Source: Bradyrhizobium sp. (lineage in GTDB: Bacteria > Pseudomonadota > Alphaproteobacteria > Rhizobiales > Xanthobacteraceae). Taken from it: a stretch of DNA of 5,555 bases. Within the stretch, counting starts at the first letter, position 1, and the number at the start of each line of letters is the position of its first letter. The notes beneath the pieces are model-generated. The model had not been told where the DNA came from, did no database searches, and was given only the letters and a program-made list of their open reading frames with translations. Made by a program: the position numbers and the translations under genes. Positions 5,291-5,555 of this stretch are shown here, piece by piece. The stretch covers positions 1 to 5,555 of the forward strand of contig JAFAUV010000023.1 of assembly GCA_019243075.1 (NCBI GenBank), written 5' to 3'.

Positions 5291-5555
5291 TGGCGCCGCT
5301 GATCACTCCGGATATCTTGGGCGCACCGGCGATCATGCCGGTCCGCACCACCGGCCGAACCAGATCGCCCCCGCTGACGCTATCGCCTTTCGTCAGGCTC
5401 ATGCCGGGCGAAGGGGGCACGGCCGGGTGGTTGGGTTGAATTTTGTCCGGGGGCGTCGTCTTGGCGTCTCCTGCCGTCGTGCCGGCGGGCGGCGTGGCGG
5501 TGCCGGCCGGCGCTGCAGTGCTGGACTTAGAATCGAGTTTGGGATCGAGTTTGGG
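5268..5555 (-). CDS. Pro/Ala/Thr-rich protein of unknown function, C-terminal part (cut by window edge)
   Basis: The minus-strand frame is open from the window edge to TAA at 5270-5268, giving the last 95 residues of a protein whose start lies outside. It begins with PKLDPKLDSKSS, followed by a low-complexity linker rich in Pro, Ala, Thr and Gly (about residues 11-50). It ends in a more ordered, Gly/Val-rich segment containing SLTKGDSVSGGDLVRPVVR and KISGVISGATVRVRHP. I do not recognise the family. The composition suggests an exported or surface protein, or a flexible linker before a small C-terminal domain, but no signal peptide or membrane segment is in view. The coding call rests on sensible residue composition across the whole frame and on a tandem repeat that keeps frame. 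The histidine kinase follows on the same strand after 79 bases, so co-transcription is possible. Confidence 0.7.
   Translation of the reverse strand, partial: PKLDPKLDSKSSTAAPAGTATPPAGTTAGDAKTTPPDKIQPNHPAVPPSPGMSLTKGDSVSGGDLVRPVVRTGMIAGAPKISGVISGATVRVRHP
5532..5555 (-). repeat. Exact 12-bp tandem repeat encoding P-K-L-D units
   Basis: ATCGAGTTTGGG occurs twice back to back (5532-5543 and 5544-5555) with no mismatch, reaching the window edge, so more copies may lie beyond. On the minus strand each unit encodes Pro-Lys-Leu-Asp in the frame of the partial Pro-rich gene. The 12-base unit preserves frame, so copy number can change without breaking the protein. Confidence 0.75.

Overview
The window is GC-rich and gene-dense. 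Gene style, codon use and domain types suggest an alphaproteobacterium, most likely from the Bradyrhizobium/Rhodopseudomonas group; this is inferred from sequence character, not from a marker gene. I see no rRNA, tRNA, CRISPR array or insertion sequence.

Left part (1-3310): two flavin-dependent redox genes and a methyltransferase. A gene on the minus strand (1-683, cut by the window edge) encodes the N-terminal part of an FAD- and probably NAD(P)H-binding monooxygenase-like enzyme. It is divergent from two plus-strand genes: a class I SAM-dependent methyltransferase (1080-1925) and, 41 bp later, a flavin-dependent monooxygenase of the luciferase-like NtaA/SnaA/DszA family (1967-3310). The 396 bp between the divergent starts hold a plausible promoter for the left gene and small dyads, but no convincing gene. 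Together the three look like a small catabolic or modification module: one or two oxygenation steps and one methyl transfer on a small organic molecule. The substrate cannot be read from the sequence.

Middle (3311-3526): a 216-bp convergent gap with a GC-rich stem-loop and a protein-like open frame that lacks a good start.

Right part (3527-5555): a minus-strand membrane histidine kinase (3527-5188). Its extracytoplasmic and HAMP portion looks like that of a chemoreceptor, joined to a complete kinase core, and no response regulator lies beside it. Upstream, on the same strand, is the C-terminal end of a Pro/Ala/Thr-rich protein (5268-5555). It starts at the window edge with an exact tandem 12-bp repeat encoding P-K-L-D units. 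The 79 bp between these two genes contain a perfect TGTGA-N4-TCACA palindrome over a possible -10 element, and a 12-bp GC palindrome just before the kinase start. The kinase may therefore have its own regulated promoter.

I found no clear evidence of a wholly new system. The best leads are the chemoreceptor-like kinase with its palindromic promoter region, the unassigned FAD/methyltransferase/LLM cluster, and the repeat-bearing protein at the right edge.
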